Both the position numbers and the translations under genes were made by a program. A model generated the notes under the pieces. That model did not search any database. It saw nothing but the letters and a program-made list of their open reading frames with translations, and was not told where the DNA came from. Shown here piece by piece: positions 35,656-44,760 of a stretch of DNA of 64,000 bases; positions within the stretch are counted from its first letter, which is position 1; each line of letters begins with the position of its first letter. This DNA comes from Clostridioides difficile ATCC 9689 = DSM 1296 (lineage in GTDB: Bacteria > Bacillota > Clostridia > Peptostreptococcales > Peptostreptococcaceae): positions 1,612,001-1,676,000 of the forward strand of contig NZ_CP011968.1 in assembly GCF_001077535.1 (NCBI RefSeq). Reading direction: 5' to 3'.

Positions 35656-37776
35656 TTATATAAATAAATTGTAAACTGTAGTTGTTAAAAAACAAACAAC
35701 AAAAGCAAGTATAGTAGGCATTAAGAATCCTAAGGCAGTCCATTTTAAACTACCAGTTTCTTTTTTTATTGTTAAAAGTGTTGTTGCACAAGGCCAATGC
35801 AGTAAACTGAACAGCATAACATTTAAAGCTGTCAAATAAGTCCATCCATGTTCTCTAAGAACTTGACCTAAAGCACTAAAGCTATCTAATTCTATCATAG
35901 AACCAGTTGCTAGGTAAGCCATTAAAAGTATAGGTACAACTATCTCATTTGCTGGGAATCCAAGAATAAAAGCAAGTAATATAAAACCATCAAGACCAAT
36001 TAATTTAGCTAAAGGGTCTAAAAAGTTTGCAACATGTGATAATATACTTAAATCTCCTATATATATATTTGCAAATATCCAAGTTATGACACCAGCAGGT
36101 ATGGCTACCATTACAGCCCTTCCTAAAACAAATATTGTTCTATCTATTATAGAGGTATATAAAGTTCTTCCTATTTGAGGAACTCTATAAGGAGGAAGTT
36201 CTAATGTAAATGTAGACGGAACTCCTTTTAATAGCGTTTTAGAAAGAGTATAAGAAACCAACAATGTTATTATAACACCTAGAATTATCAGTAAAGTTAT
36301 GCAAAGTGCAGTTGCTACACTTGATACGAAAGAGTTGGTTATAACTGAGCTAAAAAATATTGTAGATATAGCTATCAAAGTAGGAAAACGACCATTACAA
36401 GGAACAAAGTTGTTTGTAAGTATAGCTATAAGTCTTTCCCTTGGAGAGTCAATTATCCTACAACCAATAACTCCAGCTGCATTACATCCAAATCCCATAC
36501 ACATAGTCAAACACTGTTTTCCATGTGCACAAGCTTTTTTAAATAGGTGGTCTAAGTTAAATGCAACTCTTGGCAAATATCCAAAATCCTCAAGTAAGGT
36601 AAATAATGGAAAAAATATTGCCATAGGAGGTAGCATTACAGAGATTACCCATGCTAATGTTCTGTATAATCCTAAAACCAACATATCATTTAACCATGAT
36701 GGACAATTAATACTATTTAATATACCCGAAATACTTGGCTCAAATCCGAGTAATAAATTAGATAATAAAGTGGATGGATAGTTAGCTCCTTCTATAGTAA
36801 TCCACAATATAGTACCTAATAATAAGAGCATTATTGGAAGCCCAAATATTTTAGATGTTAATATTTTATCTACTTTTTCTTCTCTATCAGTTGATTTTTT
36901 AGCAACATTAGAACAACACTCATCACTCAGTTTTTTAGCATAATCATAGTTGATTTTAGTAAACTCATCTCTTATTTTCTGTTTATTTATATTGTCTGGA
37001 ATCTTTTTCTTTACTTCATTAATAGCATCTATAGAATCTTTGTCTATATAATTACTCATAGATTCAAATATACTTTCATCGCCATCAATAAGTCTAAGTC
37101 CCAACCATCTAGAATTTATACCTGGTATAATATTATCCAATTCTGGTTGAATTGATTTTACCACATTCTCTATATTTTCATTGTATCTAACAGGTTTATT
37201 ATTTAATTTGTATTTGTCAAAAGATACATCATTTAAAGTATCCAATAGTTCATCCATACCAGAGCCATTTCTTGCAGCAGTTAAAATAACTGGAATACCA
37301 AGAGAATCCTCTAAAAGTTTTTTATCAATAGTAATGCCTTTTTTTCTAGCTTCATCTATTAAATTAATACACAAAATAACTTTATCTGTAAGTTCCATCA
37401 CTTGAAATACTAAATTTAAATTTCTTTCAAGACATGTAGCATCACATACTACTATTACTGCATCTGGATTACCAAAACATATAAAATCACGAGCTACAAT
37501 TTCTTCTTGTGATAAGGCAAATAAAGAATATGTTCCTGGTAAATCTATTAATGCATATTCGGTATTTTTATATTTAAAATTACCACGAGCTGTAGCTACA
37601 GTTTTTCCTGGCCAGTTTCCAGTATGCTGTCTAAGCCCTGTAAGATGATTAAATACAGTACTTTTACCTGTATTTGGATTGCCAGCCAATGCAATTACAA
37701 ACTGGTCTTCCTTATTGTCTATATCAAACATGTCTTTTAAAGAACTCATTTTAGTTGAGTTATGTGTCAACCCCAT
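35656..37776 (-). CDS. feoB: ferrous iron transporter FeoB
   Basis: A 706-residue Fe(II) transporter with an N-terminal G-protein domain (G1 AGNPNTGKSTVFNHLTG, G3 DLPGTYSL, G4 NLIDEA) and a C-terminal membrane domain of Gate segments (CMGFGCNAAGVIGCRI; FPANEIVVPILLMAY; HWPCATTLLTIKKETGS). The two cysteine-containing motifs are typical for the pore. ATG at 37776 behind AGGAGGAT. feoA ends 25 bases upstream, so the two are co-transcribed. No feoC is seen. Confidence 0.96.
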   Translation of the reverse strand: MGLTHNSTKMSSLKDMFDIDNKEDQFVIALAGNPNTGKSTVFNHLTGLRQHTGNWPGKTVATARGNFKYKNTEYALIDLPGTYSLFALSQEEIVARDFICFGNPDAVIVVCDATCLERNLNLVFQVMELTDKVILCINLIDEARKKGITIDKKLLEDSLGIPVILTAARNGSGMDELLDTLNDVSFDKYKLNNKPVRYNENIENVVKSIQPELDNIIPGINSRWLGLRLIDGDESIFESMSNYIDKDSIDAINEVKKKIPDNINKQKIRDEFTKINYDYAKKLSDECCSNVAKKSTDREEKVDKILTSKIFGLPIMLLLLGTILWITIEGANYPSTLLSNLLLGFEPSISGILNSINCPSWLNDMLVLGLYRTLAWVISVMLPPMAIFFPLFTLLEDFGYLPRVAFNLDHLFKKACAHGKQCLTMCMGFGCNAAGVIGCRIIDSPRERLIAILTNNFVPCNGRFPTLIAISTIFFSSVITNSFVSSVATALCITLLIILGVIITLLVSYTLSKTLLKGVPSTFTLELPPYRVPQIGRTLYTSIIDRTIFVLGRAVMVAIPAGVITWIFANIYIGDLSILSHVANFLDPLAKLIGLDGFILLAFILGFPANEIVVPILLMAYLATGSMIELDSFSALGQVLREHGWTYLTALNVMLFSLLHWPCATTLLTIKKETGSLKWTALGFLMPTILAFVVCFLTTTVYNLFI

Positions 37777-37801
37777 ATTAATATCCTCCTGCTAGAAATT
37801 T

Positions 37802-38029
37802 TTAAATGTCAGAAACTAATATTAAGCTACTTTCTTCTTGTCGTAGAGCTATCTTGCTACCTCTGATTTTATAGACAGTTAAATTATTTTTTGGACCTTT
37901 TCTAACTACATCTATAACAGCTCCTCTAGTAAGACCAAGCGCTAACATTCTTTCTCTTAAATTACCACTAGATAATATATCTTCAACTTTGACAGTTTTT
38001 TTCACTTGAATATCGTTAAGGTTTTTCAT
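37802..38029 (-). CDS. feoA: ferrous iron transport accessory protein FeoA
   Basis: A 75-residue SH3-like protein (VEDILSSGNLRERMLALGLT, RGAVIDVVRKGP, IRGSKIALRQEESSLILV) that aids FeoB at the membrane. ATG at 38029 behind GGAGGTGC. First gene of feoAB, behind a palindrome typical of metal regulators. Confidence 0.95.
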   Translation of the reverse strand: MKNLNDIQVKKTVKVEDILSSGNLRERMLALGLTRGAVIDVVRKGPKNNLTVYKIRGSKIALRQEESSLILVSDI

Positions 38030-38052
38030 AATAGCACCTCCATGCTTGAAAT

Positions 38053-38116
38053 TTAGCCTGGGCTAATCTTCTTATTTTAAACTATGCATTATATTATTAC
38101 CTTGTTACTTTTACAA
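38053..38116 (-). promoter_or_regulatory. feoAB promoter with DtxR-like palindrome
   Basis: On the minus strand TTGTAA (38116-38111), 17 bases, TATAAT (38093-38088). About 22 bases downstream lies the perfect palindrome TTAGCCTGGGCTAA (38066-38053), between the predicted start and the feoA ribosome site. Its TTAG...CTAA ends recall DtxR/IdeR/MntR boxes rather than a Fur box. Confidence 0.65.
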
Positions 38117-38117
38117 A

Positions 38118-38141
38118 AAAAGATAGGCAAGATGCCTATCA
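38118..38141 (-). terminator. terminator on the minus strand
   Basis: GATAGGC and GCCTATC form a stem (about 38121-38140) followed on the minus strand by seven T residues. It lies between the GNAT gene and the feo promoter. Confidence 0.8.
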
Positions 38142-38232
38142 TACAAAGTTGGGTATAATTCTTACTTTTGGGGAAAGTAGAATATAGAATAAAAATTAAC
38201 ACTTTGAATCCATATAATTATTGAATTTTGAT

Positions 38233-38268
38233 AATAAAAAAGTCAGAAAGCAAAAGCCTTCTGACTCT
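38233..38268 (-). terminator. terminator after the GNAT gene
   Basis: GTCAGAAGGC and GCTTTCTGAC pair with one mismatch-free core around TTTT and are followed on the minus strand by TTTTTTATT. A smaller hairpin AGGTATTT/AAATACCT lies at about 38274-38291. Confidence 0.8.
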
Positions 38269-38354
38269 ATGTAAGGTATTTTCAAATACCTAAATATCAA
38301 TTCAATATTTAATTTATACTTAAATTATATATTAACAATATTAGCTTGTCAACA

Positions 38355-38795
38355 CTATAATCTCATTTTAATATGTTCAATACCTGCTTCGTCGTATACT
38401 TCTGAGATTTCTTTAAAACCACAAGATAAGTAAAGGTTCTTTATATAAGTTTGTGCTGATAAGGTTATATTATTTTCGTGTAAGTTAACTTTTATAAAAT
38501 CTATAGCACAATCCATCATTTGTTTTGCTAATCCTTTTCTTCTATGACTAGAAAGAACTAAAACTCTACCAATGGAAACATCATTATAAGAGCTGTATTC
38601 TTTAGGAATTATTCTAGCGTAAGCACAAATCAATCCATTTTCTTTTAAAAATATGTGATAAGAGCTTTTATCTATATCATCATAATCGTTTAATGAAAAT
38701 ATCTTCTGTTCACAAGCAAATACCTCATATCTTGATTTTGCTATTTCATAAAATTCATCTAAACTCAAATCATTAAAGTGTTTAATTTTAAACAT
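38355..38795 (-). CDS. GNAT N-acetyltransferase, ElaA-like
   Basis: A 146-residue acetyl-CoA-dependent acyltransferase. ELaA-type start FYEIAKSRYEVFACEQKI, then YARIIPKE, the acetyl-CoA motif A VSIGRVLVLSSHRRKGLAKQ, and YIKNLYLSCGFKEISEVYDE, ending with GIEHIKMRL. The natural substrate of the family is unknown. ATG at 38795 behind AGGAGGTAA. Single gene. Confidence 0.88.
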   Translation of the reverse strand: MFKIKHFNDLSLDEFYEIAKSRYEVFACEQKIFSLNDYDDIDKSSYHIFLKENGLICAYARIIPKEYSSYNDVSIGRVLVLSSHRRKGLAKQMMDCAIDFIKVNLHENNITLSAQTYIKNLYLSCGFKEISEVYDEAGIEHIKMRL

Positions 38796-38967
38796 AGTAA
38801 TTACCTCCTAGCATCTTAAAAAACTGAATATTAAGATACATTATACCATTTTTAACATAAATACCTTTATTAAAATTTATATTTATTAAAAATATTTTTA
38901 AAAAGTGATATACTATATTAAAAACAAAACTTTAGTTAGAAAATTTATGATTTATGGAGGCAGTGTT

Positions 38968-39936
38968 TTGAATACTACTAAAAAATTAACTGAAGCAGCT
39001 TTATTGTCATCTTTATTCATAGTAGTAACAATTATAGCTGTGAGTACTGGATTTGGATATGCTATTTACTTAGATTTTATAGTGCCAGTATTTTTTTGTA
39101 TAATCTGCTTGAAATGTGATTTAAAGTATACCATTTTATCTGGAATTACTTCGCTTTTAATAATTTCTCTGGTACTTGGAAATCTAGGAACTGCTATTTG
39201 GGCAAGTCAGAGTGTATTACTTGGTATAATGTGTGGCTATCTAATAAATAAGCCTACAATGGTTATGGATGATTTAGTATATGGTTCAGTATTTGGGGTT
39301 ATTGTAATGGTTTTCATTGATATATATGCTTCAACATTAATAGGTTATAGTTTTATGAAAGAATTTCAAGGATATAGCAAATGGATTTATTTTAATGGGT
39401 ATACAAATTTTATTTATTATTTAATGATAGCATTGTTTCCTTTTGGTATGGTGTTTTGCATATATTTATTAAGTTTAATTTTAGGGAATAAATTGCATAT
39501 TTTAGATTCTAATTCTTTAAAAAAATTTTTAATATTTAAGAATTTTAGAAATTTAAACCAATTTTTATGTTGCTCAAAAAAAGCTTTTTACATATGTGTT
39601 TCTTATCTAGCCATTTTTGAAGTTCTAAAACTGTTGAATGTTAAAGTTGATTCTGTTTATTTAAAAACAATCTTTATATCAATAACCTATATAAGTGTCT
39701 ATTTTATCATTAGAGACTCATGTATGTCACTACAAAACTTTATAATAGCTAAGTTTAGAAAATTATTATATGCTAGAATTTTATTTTTGATAATAATTTT
39801 ATTGCTGTTTTTTATATTTGATGTAACAGTTATTAGTTTAATAATTATAAACGCATTTTTAAATAAGAAAATAAATATAAGATTGAGTCAGAGTAATATA
39901 GTCAATAAACAAATAAATCTTTTGATTGAAAAATAA
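38968..39936 (+). CDS. DUF2232 membrane protein (YybS-like)
   Basis: A membrane protein of about 322 residues with eight or so hydrophobic helices. The first, LTEAALLSSLFIVVTIIAVS, and the ECF-transporter-like helices (YAIYLDFIVPVFFCIICL, LLGIMCGYLINKP) fit DUF2232. I chose TTG at 38968 because GGAGG ends seven bases before it; the ATG at 38905 has no ribosome site. The family resembles S components of ECF transporters, but no ECF genes are adjacent. Codon and amino acid use is strongly AT-driven (many Ile, Leu, Phe, Lys). Confidence 0.75.
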   Translation: MNTTKKLTEAALLSSLFIVVTIIAVSTGFGYAIYLDFIVPVFFCIICLKCDLKYTILSGITSLLIISLVLGNLGTAIWASQSVLLGIMCGYLINKPTMVMDDLVYGSVFGVIVMVFIDIYASTLIGYSFMKEFQGYSKWIYFNGYTNFIYYLMIALFPFGMVFCIYLLSLILGNKLHILDSNSLKKFLIFKNFRNLNQFLCCSKKAFYICVSYLAIFEVLKLLNVKVDSVYLKTIFISITYISVYFIIRDSCMSLQNFIIAKFRKLLYARILFLIIILLLFFIFDVTVISLIIINAFLNKKINIRLSQSNIVNKQINLLIEK

Positions 39937-40008
39937 ATTTTGGGTATTGGTAAAAAATATAAAAAAGTAGTATAATGTAAAAAAACATGTATATAATAAT
40001 AAAAAAGG

Positions 40009-40037
40009 TTGACAAAATATAAAAATAATAATATATT
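40009..40037 (+). promoter_or_regulatory. promoter of the tyrS T-box transcript
   Basis: TTGACA (40009-40014), 17 bases, TATATT (40032-40037). The predicted start is about 40 bases ahead of the T-box leader. Confidence 0.7.
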
Positions 40038-40084
40038 ATGAGTAAGTTAAGAAAAATTTCTTGTAATTGATGAAATAATCTGAA

Positions 40085-40360
40085 TATATAAATGCTATGA
40101 AGAGAAGAAGTAGGGCTAGATTTTATTTAACAGAGAGTTCCAGTTTGGTGAAATGGAATAAATTGATTTAGTTTGAATACATCTCAGAGCACTATCTCTG
40201 AAAGATAACAACCATTAAGAGATATCGGATTAGTACACGTTATAGTACACGAGTATATGTAATTGTACTCTAAGAGATTAATATCGTGAGATATTGATGA
40301 ACTAAGGTGGTAACACGTAAGCAATGCTTTCGTCCTTTTAAGAGGATGAAAGCTTTTTTT
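40085..40360 (+). ncRNA. T-box riboswitch, tyrosine specific
   Basis: A canonical T-box leader: AGAGAAGAAGTAGGG (AG-rich stem I base), CAGAGAGTTCCAGTTTGGTG, a specifier loop with GAATACATC in which UAC (40178-40180) is the tyrosine codon, and the T-box AAGGTGGTAACACG near 40304-40317. The bulge UGGU matches the ACCA end of uncharged tRNA-Tyr. Uncharged tRNA stabilises the antiterminator and allows tyrS transcription (class knowledge). A terminator follows at 40326-40360. Confidence 0.95.
40326..40360 (+). terminator. T-box conditional terminator
   Basis: GCTTTCGTCCT (40326-40336) pairs with AGGATGAAAGC (40343-40353), with one G-U pair, followed by seven T residues. Confidence 0.92.
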
Positions 40361-40412
40361 ATTATAAAAATAAAAATTATAGATTATATAAATATTTTAG
40401 GAGGAATGAAAA

Positions 40413-41621
40413 ATGAAATCGATAGACGAGCAAATGCGAATAATTATGAAAGGTGTAGATGATTTAATAGATGAGAAAGAGTTAAGGGAAAAGCTTATTA
40501 AATCAGAAAAAGAAGGAAAGCCTATGATAGTAAAATTAGGTCTAGACCCAAGTGCTCCAGATATACATTTAGGGCATACAGTAGTTCTTAGAAAGATGAA
40601 ACAATTACAAGATTTAGGTCATCAAATAGTAATAATAATTGGAGATTTTACAGGAAAAATTGGAGACCCAACTGGAAAATCTAAAGCTAGAAAAGCTTTA
40701 ACAACAGAGCAAGTTCTTGCAAATGCAAAAACTTATGAAGAACAAATTTTCAAAGTTTTAGATAAAGAAAAAACTATTGTAAGATTTAATAGCGAGTGGT
40801 TAGCTAAGTTAAATTTTGAAGATGTAATAAAATTAGCAGCAACTATTACTGTTGCGAGAATGTTAGAAAGAGAAGATTTTAAAAAGAGATATGAAGGACA
40901 AATGCCAATATCAGTACATGAGTTCTTCTACCCATTAATGCAAGCATATGACTCTATAGCATTAGAAGCTGATATAGAACTTGGTGGAACTGACCAAAGA
41001 TTCAATTTACTAATGGGAAGATCATTACAAAGAGAATTTGGTATGGAGTCTCAAATAGTAATAATGATGCCTTTAATAGAAGGATTAGATGGTAAAGAAA
41101 AAATGAGTAAGAGTTTAGGTAACTATATTGGAATAGATGAAGAAGCGGGAATAATGTACCAAAAATCTATGGAAATTCCTGATGAACTTATAATTAAATA
41201 CTACAATTTAGTGACAGATGTTCATCCTGATGAAGTTAATAAAATAGAATCTCAGTTGAAAGAGGGTTCAGTAAATCCAAGAGATATAAAGATGAACTTA
41301 GCAAGAGAAATAGTAACATTATACCATGGAGAAGAATCTGCTAAAGAAGCTGAAGAAAGATTTAAATCTGTATTCCAAAAAGGTCAAATACCTGAAGATA
41401 TACAAACAATTCAAGTTAAGGAAGATGGATTTGACTTAATCGAAGTACTAGTTTCTAATGAGATTGTTAAGAGTAAGAGTGAAGTTAGAAGATTAGCTTC
41501 TCAAGGTGGAGTAAAGGTAAATGGTGAAAAAGTAGAGGATTTAAGCACTATTGTAAAAGAGAGTGAATTAGTTGTTCAAATAGGAAAGAAAAAATTTGTA
41601 AAAATCGAGCTAGTAAAATAG
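40413..41621 (+). CDS. tyrS: tyrosyl-tRNA synthetase
   Basis: Charges tRNA-Tyr. The 402-residue class I synthetase shows LGLDPSAPDIHLGHTVVLRK (HxGH motif), GDFTGKIGDPTGKS, LGGTDQRFNLLMGR, and KMSKSLGNYIG, with an S4 RNA-binding domain at the C-terminus (SKSEVRRLASQGGVKVNGEK). It resembles the TyrZ subtype. ATG at 40413 behind AGGAGGAA. Transcription is governed by the tyrosine T-box just upstream. Confidence 0.97.
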   Translation: MKSIDEQMRIIMKGVDDLIDEKELREKLIKSEKEGKPMIVKLGLDPSAPDIHLGHTVVLRKMKQLQDLGHQIVIIIGDFTGKIGDPTGKSKARKALTTEQVLANAKTYEEQIFKVLDKEKTIVRFNSEWLAKLNFEDVIKLAATITVARMLEREDFKKRYEGQMPISVHEFFYPLMQAYDSIALEADIELGGTDQRFNLLMGRSLQREFGMESQIVIMMPLIEGLDGKEKMSKSLGNYIGIDEEAGIMYQKSMEIPDELIIKYYNLVTDVHPDEVNKIESQLKEGSVNPRDIKMNLAREIVTLYHGEESAKEAEERFKSVFQKGQIPEDIQTIQVKEDGFDLIEVLVSNEIVKSKSEVRRLASQGGVKVNGEKVEDLSTIVKESELVVQIGKKKFVKIELVK

Positions 41622-41630
41622 AGTAAAGTA

Positions 41631-41683
41631 AAAGCAAGTCTATTGAGTATAAAATGTACATTCAATAAACTTGCTTTTTTATT
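41631..41683 (+). terminator. terminator after tyrS
   Basis: AAAGCAAGT (41631-41639) pairs with ACTTGCTTT (41669-41677). An inner pair TATTGA/TCAATA lengthens the stem, and T residues follow. It may also serve the convergent pgdA. Confidence 0.85.
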
Positions 41684-42563
41684 ATATTAAAATTTTAAAT
41701 TGATAACCATTGTCTTTAAAATATGTTATAATTTGGTCCAATGCATTTACTGTTTCTTGTTTTCCATAAGTATCATGCATTAAAAGAACAACCATTTCTT
41801 TGCCTTCAGAAGATTTCTTTGCATGTTCAAATAATTCTTGTGCATTTTTCTTTTTACCTTCTGCATCAGCATTTAAAGCGTTCCAATCAATTGATGCCAT
41901 GTTTTTCTCTTTTAAGTAGTTTCCTAGAGGTTCCATATTTTTCCATGACATATACCCGCCTGGGCATCTAACTACATTTGAGGAAAAATTCTTTCCTAAG
42001 ACTTTTTTCATAGCTTCATCAGTTTTGTTAAGTTCATTTACGAATGTATCGAGATTTAGGCTTCTGTTAGGATATAGTTTTTTATAGTCATGAGTATAAG
42101 AGTGATGGGCTATTGCATTTCCTTCGTCAAATGTTCTTTTTAAAATTTCATTAGCTCCTTTTCTTTCAAGAGAATCACCCTTAATAAAGAAAGTTCCTCT
42201 AACACCATGTCTTTTCAAGATATCTAGAACTTGTGGAGTATTAGTAGTAGATGGTCCATCATCAAATGTAAGAAAGACTATCTTTTCTCCATTGTTTGAA
42301 TAGTCGTATTTGTTAAGTTTGTCCCAAACTATTTTTGCGTCATATCCATATTCTTTTACAGCTTCTTTTTTTGCACCAATAATAGGTTCATTTTTTTCTT
42401 TTTCAATTCTTTCTTTTTCTAATCTTTCAGCTTTAAGTCTTTCTTGAGTTTCTTTCATTTCTTTTTTTCTAGACATGTCCGCCCATGCCATAGAAAAAAT
42501 ACCAATAACTATTACAACAAGTATAGTAAGTGTAACAGTTTTCTTTTTTCTTTTTTTTACCAT
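41682..42563 (-). CDS. pgdA: peptidoglycan N-acetylglucosamine deacetylase PgdA
   Basis: A protein of about 293 residues with a basic N-terminus, one membrane anchor (TVTLTILVVIVIGIFSMAWA), a charged linker and an extracellular NodB domain. The NodB motifs are all visible: TFDDGPS (catalytic base and metal Asp), HSYTH (metal His), RCPGGY, DWNALNAD and LLMHDTY. It removes acetyl groups from glucosamine in peptidoglycan, giving lysozyme resistance. I use the ATG at 42563, with GGGGGAA about 12 bases upstream; the ORF extends further without a site. Position fits C. difficile CD1522 (recollection). Confidence 0.88.
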   Translation of the reverse strand: MVKKRKKKTVTLTILVVIVIGIFSMAWADMSRKKEMKETQERLKAERLEKERIEKEKNEPIIGAKKEAVKEYGYDAKIVWDKLNKYDYSNNGEKIVFLTFDDGPSTTNTPQVLDILKRHGVRGTFFIKGDSLERKGANEILKRTFDEGNAIAHHSYTHDYKKLYPNRSLNLDTFVNELNKTDEAMKKVLGKNFSSNVVRCPGGYMSWKNMEPLGNYLKEKNMASIDWNALNADAEGKKKNAQELFEHAKKSSEGKEMVVLLMHDTYGKQETVNALDQIITYFKDNGYQFKILI

Positions 42564-42978
42564 AATTACAGCATTCCCCCTTTTGTCGAATTGTATCAAA
42601 AATATATTATAATTATATCGAAGAAAGTAGAAAAAGTAAACCGACAAAGTTGTAACTAAGATAACTAAAGTGTAACTTATATGACATTATTTGCATAATA
42701 TTAAAGTATCATATATATTAAAAATATCTATAAAAAAATTTAGTATAGGTAAAAAAATATAAAAAATATAAAAATTTATTAAAAAGGTGTTTACAAAAAA
42801 TGATTAATATATTACTGTTAAATAGTGGATATAAATTTGAGCTCAAAATGTATGTAAATTTAGATTTAAAATACTGAAAAAATTTACTATATTAATTTAT
42901 AGTAATGCTTATAGAAAAACTCTCTTGCTGTTTAGGGGGTTTATAATTTTGCAAAAAAATAAAAAGGAGGGGGCTTTA
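42564..42978. other. divergent intergenic region pgdA-eamA
   Basis: No gene is seen. A minus-strand promoter for pgdA is TTTACT (42640-42635), 17 bases, TATAAT (42617-42612). Three short direct repeats of TAACTaA lie at about 42652-42680, upstream of that promoter. Confidence 0.55.
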
Positions 42979-43893
42979 TTGAAAAAATACTTTGGAGAAA
43001 TAGGACTAATATTTATAGCAATTATATGGGGAAGTGGCTTTGTAGCAACCCAATTTGCATTAGACGGTGGGCTTACACCTCTACAAATCATAACTTTAAG
43101 ATTTTTCTTGGCAGCTATAATTATGAATTTACTGTTTTTTAAACAGATTCGTGCCAATATGGGTAAAAAATTATTAAAAGCAGGAGGGATTTTAGGAATA
43201 TTTTTATTTCTAGCATTCACAGTACAAACTATTGGACTTATGTACACTACACCATCTAAAAATGCGTTTATAACAGCAGCTAATGTTGTAATAGTTCCGT
43301 TCATAGGATTTATACTTTATAGAAGAAAACTTGATAAAATAGGAATAATAAGTAGTTTGGTAGCTCTTATAGGAATTGGGATACTTTCTTTAGAAGCTGA
43401 TTTCTCTATTAATTTTGGAGATTTTCTAACACTTATATGTTCATTCGGATTTGCATTTCATATATTCTTTACAAGTGAGTTTGCAAAAGATAACAACCCA
43501 ATGGCATTGACAGCTATTCAATTTACAGTAGCGTTTTTAATGTCTGTTGTAGTTCAAACATTTGCAGGTCAATTAAAGATGGAAGCTGAATTATCTGGTT
43601 ACATGGGAACTATGTATCTAGCTGTATTTAGTACTACAATTGGATTTTTATTTCAGACTATATGTCAAAAAAGAGTTGATGGAACTAGAACAGCTATAAT
43701 ATTATCCACAGAGGCTGTATTTGGTACAATATTTTCTATAATAATTTTAAAGGAGCTTATTACAGCAAAATTGGTTATTGGTAGTATCTTGATATTTGTT
43801 GCAATCATAACTGCAGAAACTAAATTATCTTTTTTAAAGAGCAAAAAAGTGAAACTTAAAGATTCAGAGGAGTCTTCATTAGAAAGTATTTAA
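42979..43893 (+). CDS. EamA/DMT-family transporter
   Basis: A 304-residue membrane protein with ten predicted helices in two EamA repeats (GLIFIAIIWGSGFVATQFAL at the start; AVFSTTIGFLFQTICQKRVD and STEAVFGTIFSIIILKE in the second half). The family exports or imports metabolites or drugs; the substrate cannot be read. The start is TTG at 42979, seven bases behind AAGGAGGGGG; upstream ATG and TTG codons lack a site. A large palindrome follows the gene. Confidence 0.88.
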   Translation: MKKYFGEIGLIFIAIIWGSGFVATQFALDGGLTPLQIITLRFFLAAIIMNLLFFKQIRANMGKKLLKAGGILGIFLFLAFTVQTIGLMYTTPSKNAFITAANVVIVPFIGFILYRRKLDKIGIISSLVALIGIGILSLEADFSINFGDFLTLICSFGFAFHIFFTSEFAKDNNPMALTAIQFTVAFLMSVVVQTFAGQLKMEAELSGYMGTMYLAVFSTTIGFLFQTICQKRVDGTRTAIILSTEAVFGTIFSIIILKELITAKLVIGSILIFVAIITAETKLSFLKSKKVKLKDSEESSLESI

Positions 43894-43903
43894 TATGACA
43901 ACT

Positions 43904-44002
43904 ATTTCCTAATTAATCAAATAAATTATGTATTATGTAGAAATTTGACATCAAAACTTGGTTGATACTGGTGTTTCAAAGTGATAAAATTAATTAGGAA
44001 AT
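43904..44002. repeat. 99-base palindromic element
   Basis: ATTTCCTAATTAAT (43904-43917) and ATTAATTAGGAAAT (43989-44002) are exact complements bounding 71 inner bases. Inside, ATCAA/TTGAT and TTTGA/TCAAA provide further pairing. It lies between eamA and the rubrerythrin promoter and lacks a clean T tract. Confidence 0.6.
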
Positions 44003-44018
44003 AAATTTTATTTTTAGT

Positions 44019-44043
44019 GTTTAAGCTATAAAGTCTGGGGTAT
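44019..44043 (+). promoter_or_regulatory. sigma-B promoter of the reverse rubrerythrin gene
   Basis: GTTTAA (44019-44024), 13 bases, GGGTAT (44038-44043), an exact match to the sigma-B consensus GTTTAA-N12/14-GGGWAW. It lies 73 bases upstream of the start codon. Confidence 0.8.
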
Positions 44044-44115
44044 ATATATTCTTGTAGCAAGTTATTAAACTTAAAAATAAAAATTTAATTATATAAAATT
44101 GGGAGGAAATTAATT

Positions 44116-44661
44116 ATGAAAAAATTTGTTTGTACAGTATGTGGATATATACATGAAGGAGATGCTGCACCAGCACAATGTCCAGTATGTAAAGTTGGAG
44201 CTGATAAATTTGAAGAAATGAAAGGCGAAATGGTTTGGGCTGATGAACATAGAATAGGAGTAGCTCAAGGTGTAGATGCAGAAATAATCGAAGGATTAAG
44301 AGCTAACTTTACTGGTGAGTGTACAGAAGTAGGAATGTATTTAGCAATGAGTAGACAAGCTGATAGAGAAGGTTATCCAGAAGTAGCTGAAGCGTATAAG
44401 AGAATAGCTTTTGAAGAGGCTGAACATGCTGCTAAATTTGCAGAACTTCTTGGAGAAGTTGTAGTTGCAGATACAAAAGAAAACTTAAGAGTTAGAGTTG
44501 ATGCTGAGTATGGTGCAACTGATGGAAAATTAAAATTAGCTAAGAGAGCTAAAGAATTAGGATTAGATGCTATACATGATACAGTACATGAAATGTGTAA
44601 AGACGAAGCTAGACATGGTAAAGCATTCTTAGGATTATTAAACAGACATTTTGGAAAATAA
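44116..44661 (+). CDS. revRbr: reverse rubrerythrin (NADH peroxidase/O2 reductase)
   Basis: A 181-residue protein with an N-terminal rubredoxin domain ([20 protein letters not shown] and [11 protein letters not shown], four Cys for one Fe) followed by a ferritin-like di-iron domain ([53 protein letters not shown]). This is the reverse of the usual rubrerythrin order. Clostridial reverse rubrerythrins reduce H2O2 and O2 and protect anaerobes. ATG at 44116 behind GGGAGGAA. A sigma-B promoter upstream fits the known stress control of such genes in C. difficile (recollection: CD1524). Confidence 0.95.
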   Translation: MKKFVCTVCGYIHEGDAAPAQCPVCKVGADKFEEMKGEMVWADEHRIGVAQGVDAEIIEGLRANFTGECTEVGMYLAMSRQADREGYPEVAEAYKRIAFEEAEHAAKFAELLGEVVVADTKENLRVRVDAEYGATDGKLKLAKRAKELGLDAIHDTVHEMCKDEARHGKAFLGLLNRHFGK

Positions 44662-44688
44662 TAATTAAAACAATTAAAACATAGATTA

Positions 44689-44716
44689 AAAGGAGAAACT
44701 TTGGTTTCTCCTTTTT
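44689..44716 (+). terminator. terminator after the rubrerythrin gene
   Basis: AAAGGAGAAAC (44689-44699, counting from the first paired A) pairs with GTTTCTCCTTT (44704-44714), followed by T residues. Confidence 0.9.
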
Positions 44717-44760
44717 TAAATTATATAAATAAACTGTTGTGATAGAAGGATGGAGATAAT

